Part shown: piece after piece, positions 59,286 through 64,000 of the stretch
How the letters are laid out: every line of letters starts with the position of its first letter
How positions within the stretch are numbered: position 1 is the first letter of the stretch
Source of the DNA: Sphagnum magellanicum
Lineage: Eukaryota; Streptophyta; Sphagnopsida; Sphagnales; Sphagnaceae
Length of the DNA: 64,000 nucleotides
Assembly (NCBI GenBank): GCA_021904315.1
Contig: CM038908.1
Location: 18,992,501-19,056,500, forward strand
Direction: 5' to 3'
Notes under the pieces: model-generated
Databases searched by the model: none
What the model was told of the DNA's origin: nothing
Seen by the model: only the letters and a program-made list of their open reading frames with translations
Made by a program: the position numbers and the translations under genes

Positions 59286-62200
59286 ATGAGCCTTCGTGGA
59301 TTAGGACAATTTATGTTTAATAAACCAAAAATGCATCGTCTTGTTAAAAGGATATTGGAAAATTATCAAGGAGCTTTGGAAGACCTTGACAAGGTCGATG
59401 CATCCACCTTGGTGAATTGTGAAGATGTCAAAAGGATGTTGAAAAAATATCAAGGAGCCTTGAAGGACCTTGACAAGGTTGATGTTCTTGAACCAAAAGA
59501 TGCATCCACCTTGAGGAGTCATGAAAATGTTAAAGGGATGCTGAAAGAGTATCAAGGAGCCTTGAAGGACTTTGACAAGGTTAATGTTCTTGACCCAAAC
59601 AATGCATCCACCTTGAGGAGTCTTGGAAATGTCAAAAGGAGGCTAAAAGAGTATCAAGGAGCCTTGAATGACTTTGACAAGATGTTCTTGAACCAAACCG
59701 TTCACCTTGAGGAGTGGTCCAAATATCAACTACATGTTGCATGACTATCAAGGAGCCTTGAAGGACCTTGACACGGCTGATGTTCTTGAACCAAACAATG
59801 CATCCACCTTGAGGAGTCGTGGAGATGTCAAAAGGATGCTAGAAGAGTACCAAGGAGCCTTAGAAGACCTTGACAAGGCTAATGTTCTTGAACCAAACAA
59901 TGCATCCACCTTGAGGACTCGTGGAAATGTCAAATACATGTTGCATGATTATCAAGGAGCCTTTGAGGACCTTGACAAGGCTGATGTTCTTCAACCAAAC
60001 AATGCATTCACCTTCAGGATTCGTGGAGATCTCAAGTACATGTTGCATGACTATCAAGGAGCTTTGTAGGACTTTGACAAGGTTGATGTTCTTGAACCAA
60101 ACAATGCATCCACCTTGAGGAATCGTGTAAATGTCAAATACATGTTGGATGACTATCAAGGAGCCTTGGAGGACCTTGACAAGGCTGATGTTTTTGAACC
60201 AAACAATGCATTCACCTTGAGGAGTCGTGGAAATGTCAAATACATGTTACATGACTATCAAGGAGCCTTGGAGGACCTTGACAAGGCTGATGTTTGTGAA
60301 CCAAACAATGCATTCACCTTGAGGAGTCGTGGAAATGTCAAATACATGTTACATGACTGTCAAGGAGCCTTGGAGGACCTTGACAAGGCTGATGTTCTTG
60401 AACCAAACAATCCAATCACTTTGATTAGTTGTGCAAGAATCAAATGGAAGTTGGATGAGTATCAAGAAGCCTTGGAGGACCTTGACAAGGCTGATGTTCT
60501 TGAACCAAACAATGCATCCACCTTGAGGAGTCGTGGAAATGTCAAATACATGTTGCATGACTATCAAGGAGCCTTGGAGGACCTTGACAAGGCTGATGTT
60601 TGTGAACCAAACAATGCATTCACCTTGAGGACTCGTGGAAATGTCAAATACAGGTTGCATGACTATCAAGGAGCCTTGGAGGACCTTGACAAGGCTGATG
60701 TTCTTGAACCAAACAATGCATCCACCTTGAGGAGTCGTGGAAATGTCAAATACAAGTTGGATGACTATCAAAGAGCCTTGGAGGACCTTGACAAGGCTGA
60801 TGTTCTTGAACCAAACAATGCATCCACCTTGAGGAGTCGTGGAAATGTCAAATACATGTTACATGACTATCAAGGAGCCTTGGAGGACCTTGACAAGGCT
60901 GATGTTTGTGAACCAAACAATGCATCCACCTTGAGGAGTCGTGAAAATGTCAAATACATGTTGCATGACTATCAAGGAGCCTTGGAGGACCTTGACAAGG
61001 CTGATGTTTGTGAACCAAACAATGCATTCACCTTGAGGACTCGTGGAAATGTCAAATACATGTTGCATGACTATCAAGGAGCCTTGGAGGACCTTGACAA
61101 GGTTGATGTTTGTGAACCAAACAATGCATTCACCTTGAGGAGTCGTGGAAATGTCAAATACATGTTGGATGACTATCAAGGAGCCTTGGAGGACCTTGAC
61201 AAGGTTAATGTTCTTGAACCAAACAATGCATCCACCTTGAGGAGTGGTGAAAATGTCAAATACATGTTGCATGACTATCAAGGAGCCTTGGAGGACCTTA
61301 ACAAGGCTAATGTTCTTGAACCAAACAATGCATCCACCTTGAGGAGTCGTGAAAATGTCAAATACATGTTGCATGACTATCAAGGAGCCTTGGAGGACCT
61401 TGACAAGGCTGATGTTCTTGAACCAAACAATGCATCCACCTTGAGGACTCGTGGAAATGTGAAATACAAGTTGGATGACTATCAAGGAGCCTTGGAGGAC
61501 CTTGACAAGGCTGATGTTCTTGAACCAAACAATGCATCCACCTTGAGGAGTCGTGGAAATGTCAAATACATGTTGCATGACCATCAAAGAGCCTTGGAGG
61601 ACCTTGACAAGGCTGATGTTCTTGAACCAAACAATGCATCCACTTTGAGGAGTCGTGGAAATGTCAAATACATGTTGCATGACTATCAAGGAGCCTTGGA
61701 GGACCTTGACAAGGCTGATGTTCTTGAACCAAACAATGCATCCACCTTGAGGGATCGTGGAAATGTCAAATACATGTTGGATGACTATCAAGGAGCCTTG
61801 GAAGACCTTGACAAGGCTGATGTTCTTGAACCAAACAATCCAATCACTTTGATTAGTTGTGCAAGAATCAAATGGAAGTTGGATGATTATCAAGAAGCCT
61901 TGGAGGACCTTGACAAGGCTGATGTTCTTGAACCAAACAATGCATCCACCTTGAGGAGTCGTGGAAATGTCAAATACATGTTGCATGACCATCAAAGAGC
62001 CTTGGAGGACCTTGACAAGGCTGATGTTCTTGAACCAAACAATGCATCCACTTTGAGGAGTCGTGGAAATGTCAAATACATGTTGCATGACTATCAAGGA
62101 GCCTTGGAGGACCTTGACAAGGCTGATGTTCTTGAACCAAACAATGCATCCACCTTGAGGGATCGTGGAAATGTCAAATACATGTTGGATGACTATTAAG

Positions 62201-63663
62201 GAGCCTTGGAAGACCTTGACAAGGCTGATGTTCTTGAACCAAACAATCCAATCACTTTGATTAGTTGTGCAAGAATCAAATGGAAGTTGGATGATTATCA
62301 AGAAGCCTTGGAGGACCTTGACAAGGCTGATGTTCTTGAACGAAATATTCATTTGATATTGCAAACTCAAAAATGCTTGAAATGGATGTTAAATGAATAC
62401 GAACCCACAGTAAAATTGTTGCCATTTAATTCAAATATTCAATCTTTTACATACAATGAATTGAATATTGGAAAAAAATTGGGGGAAGGAGCCTTTGGTA
62501 CGGTGTATCAAAGTTGGAAAGACACCAAGATTGCGATTAAAGTTTTTAAATGGAATGGCTCCCTCAATGAAGGTGCAAACAAATCTTTCATATCTGAAGT
62601 GCGCACTTTGGGATCAATTCAACATATGAATTTGGTTCGTCTTTTGGGCTATTGTATCGAAGGTTTAAAACATATGTTGGTGTATGAATGTGTTTCAAAT
62701 TCATCTCTTGACAAATGGCTCTATGAAGACAACCTTTTGGATTGGGACCGACGAGTGTGCATCATTATAGGGGTTGCTCAAGGATTGGCACACTTGCATA
62801 AATGTAATCCGATCATTGTCCATCTTGACATCAAACCACAAAATATCCTTTTGGATGAAGATTACACCCCAAAATTGGCTGATTTTGGGTTGGCAAAAAT
62901 TTTAGATGGCAAGGATGAAGATGTGGTATGTGCCCCACCATTTATTTTTTATTGGTTATGTGCATGCACATTATATTTTAGTGCGATTGTGAACCTTGCA
63001 AATTTGAACACTTTTTTTGGCCACAACTTGTTAATTTCATATTTGCATTATTATAGGTCATGGAACAAATATGATAAACATTCATAATCTAAAATGAATA
63101 TTTGAAAAGCACTTAATTTAATAATTCATGAAATTACATTTTATATTACAAATTTTCTTTTTATGTGTGCATGAATAATGACAAAAGGCTTGGAACTTTT
63201 GTGATTGAAAAAAATTCAAAAATAAATTATGGGTTCCTATTGGTATTAGATGGGATCTTGGGTGTGGGTTTTATCAACTTCAACATGTACATTCAATGCA
63301 TGTGACACCTGTTGAAATTATTGATTTGTTTGGAAAATTCAAATTCAGATGCAGTTAGCTTCAACTTCTACACCGGGAACACTCGGATATATGGCACCAG
63401 AAATTCTTGAAAAAAAGCAAGCATCAACAAAGAGTGATGTGTATAGCTTCGGAGTGTTGTTGATTCAACTTTTGAATGGATCACCATTCATTTTAGATGG
63501 AAATGAAGTTTACCTTCACAAATTTATCCAATGGGCACAAAAGGTTCATATGAAAAAAAATGGATTTCAACAAATTTTCAATGTTGTAATCGATAATTCA
63601 ATCATTGGGTTCAACCGCAATGAAGCCAAATCATTTTTGCAAATTTCCCTTCAATGCATCAAG
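59286..63663 (+). CDS. Tetratricopeptide-repeat protein kinase, disrupted and partial
   Basis: A TPR array acting as a protein-binding scaffold is joined to a receptor-like kinase domain. Reading starts at ATG 59286. After about four repeats two small deletions (net 8 bp, near 59675-59700) shift the frame. From 59707 one frame continues through the whole array and the kinase, broken only by TAG at 60067 (GAG in other units) and TAA at 62197 (CAA in other units). The kinase is encoded by 62390-62925 and 63349-63663, separated by a 423-bp phase-0 GT-AG intron. A further intron starts at 63664 and the last exon lies beyond the window. There is no signal peptide or membrane segment, so a cytosolic protein is expected. 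If the stops are real, only shorter products (such as the repeat stretch between the stops, or a kinase from a later start) could be made. Confidence 0.8.
59340..62341 (+). repeat. TPR-encoding tandem array, 102-bp unit, about 29 copies
   Basis: Each unit encodes 34 residues with core pattern [20 protein letters not shown] and [14 protein letters not shown], the A and B helices of a tetratricopeptide repeat. Units are in exact 102-bp register from about 59.88 kb onward. The leftmost units are more diverged ([19 protein letters not shown]), and the first lacks the turn segment. A variant unit ([14 protein letters not shown]) occurs at about 60409, 61837 and 62245. Because 102 is divisible by three, the opposite strand is also open for 503 codons, without biological meaning. 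Confidence 0.95.
61488..62341 (+). repeat. Young 408-bp tandem duplication within the TPR array
   Basis: 61488-61933 and 61896-62341 are identical over 446 bp at a 408-bp offset (four TPR units), apart from one base: C at 61789 against T at 62197. That T turns CAA into TAA. Confidence 0.93.
62390..63663 (+). CDS. Non-RD receptor-like kinase catalytic domain
   Basis: Serine/threonine kinase of the plant RLK/Pelle group. Visible motifs: glycine loop [10 protein letters not shown] (about 62479-62508), ATP lysine in IAIKVF (Lys codon 62539-62541), helix-C Glu in [20 protein letters not shown], catalytic loop [15 protein letters not shown] (Asp codon 62827-62829), DFG (62881-62889), and after the intron [14 protein letters not shown] and [15 protein letters not shown]. 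All catalytic residues are present. HLD instead of HRD makes it a non-RD kinase, a type often linked to immune signalling in plants; this form ([11 protein letters not shown]) is usual in LRK10L- and SD-2-like families. Two CAG acceptors 6 bp apart (63348 and 63354) could give proteins with or without Met-Gln. The C-lobe end is outside the window. Confidence 0.93.
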
Positions 63664-64000
63664 GTAATTTTTCTACCAAATCTTTTATGTGTGTCATTCA
63701 ATTTGTTGTCAAGAAAATTTGAAAAGCCCAAATCATGGATTCCATGTAGTACTTGAGACAATTTGAAATAAATTAAACTAGATTGTCCACTGAATGTAAA
63801 ACTTCTTAAGAGGGTTTACGCATGAAAATGGTACATTCAATTTCACTTGGAATTCTTTTAGACCATTTGCATGATTGATATGTATAGTTGAAAGGAATAT
63901 ATTATTTTCAAAGTCAATAAAATTATGTTGTTGAATAAAGATATAAGTTGGTTTCAACATTCTTTTTTTAAGGATATATGTTCAAATTGTGTCATTGCAA
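63664..64000 (+). other. Intron following the second kinase exon, cut by the window edge
   Basis: The exon ends ATCAAG/GTAATT after SLQCIK, the usual place for the last intron in this kinase group. No RPSM-type C-terminal exon appears before 64000. Confidence 0.7.

Noticed and set aside
60859..62370. 503-codon open frame on the minus strand across the TPR array
   Set aside because: The 102-bp unit is a multiple of three, so any frame open in one unit stays open in all. The translation is a shadow of the plus-strand repeats.

Overview
This is nuclear DNA of a land plant. The evidence is a plant-type U2 snRNA gene with an upstream element and TATA box, a spliced Bet1-like SNARE gene, a receptor-like-kinase catalytic domain with introns, degenerate CCCTAAA telomere-type repeats, and decayed Ty3/gypsy, Ty1/copia, CACTA-like and hAT-like elements. 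The base composition is very AT-rich outside small gene islands. The gypsy gag type and the TPR-kinase architecture suggest a non-seed plant, perhaps a moss, but that is a weak inference from memory.

Layout. 1-10.9 kb holds an old minus-strand Ty3/gypsy element (gag, reverse transcriptase and integrase remnants between diverged LTR-like repeats), with later insertions. 11-18.7 kb is a gene island: a Bet1-like SNARE gene (minus strand, three coding exons), a lone eIF2B-delta exon with a stop codon, and a U2 snRNA gene with its promoter. 19.8-20.75 kb has a 107-bp minisatellite, a 3' fragment of U2 with its 3' flank, and a hairpin built partly from that flank. 21.5-29 kb holds (ACCT)n-rich tracts, a CACTA-like element carrying a 180-bp AT-rich satellite, and a four-exon TBC/RabGAP pseudogene lying between two inverted transposon fragments. 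29.06-32.9 kb is a 5'-truncated Ty1/copia element with a nested 156-bp MITE and a 333-bp 3' LTR. 37-39.5 kb holds a GGAC-rich minisatellite followed by a BTB/POZ pseudogene. 39.5-59 kb is mostly gene-free: a second MITE, SWIM-finger and hAT transposase remnants, telomere-like degenerate repeats and purine-rich arrays.

The most striking locus is at the right end: an array of about 29 tetratricopeptide repeats of 34 residues (102 bp each), fused in the same reading frame to a non-RD receptor-like kinase domain and continuing past the window edge. The array is expanding in 102-bp steps. Its last part is a 408-bp duplication that matches its parent over 446 bp except for one C-to-T change, and that change creates a stop codon just before the kinase. 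A second stop and a frameshift lie further upstream, so this copy is either a young pseudogene or one that makes only shorter products.

Only the SNARE gene, the U2 gene (with reservations about its Sm site) and possibly the kinase look functional. Everything else recognisable is broken. The window contains no operon-like or co-regulated gene set.
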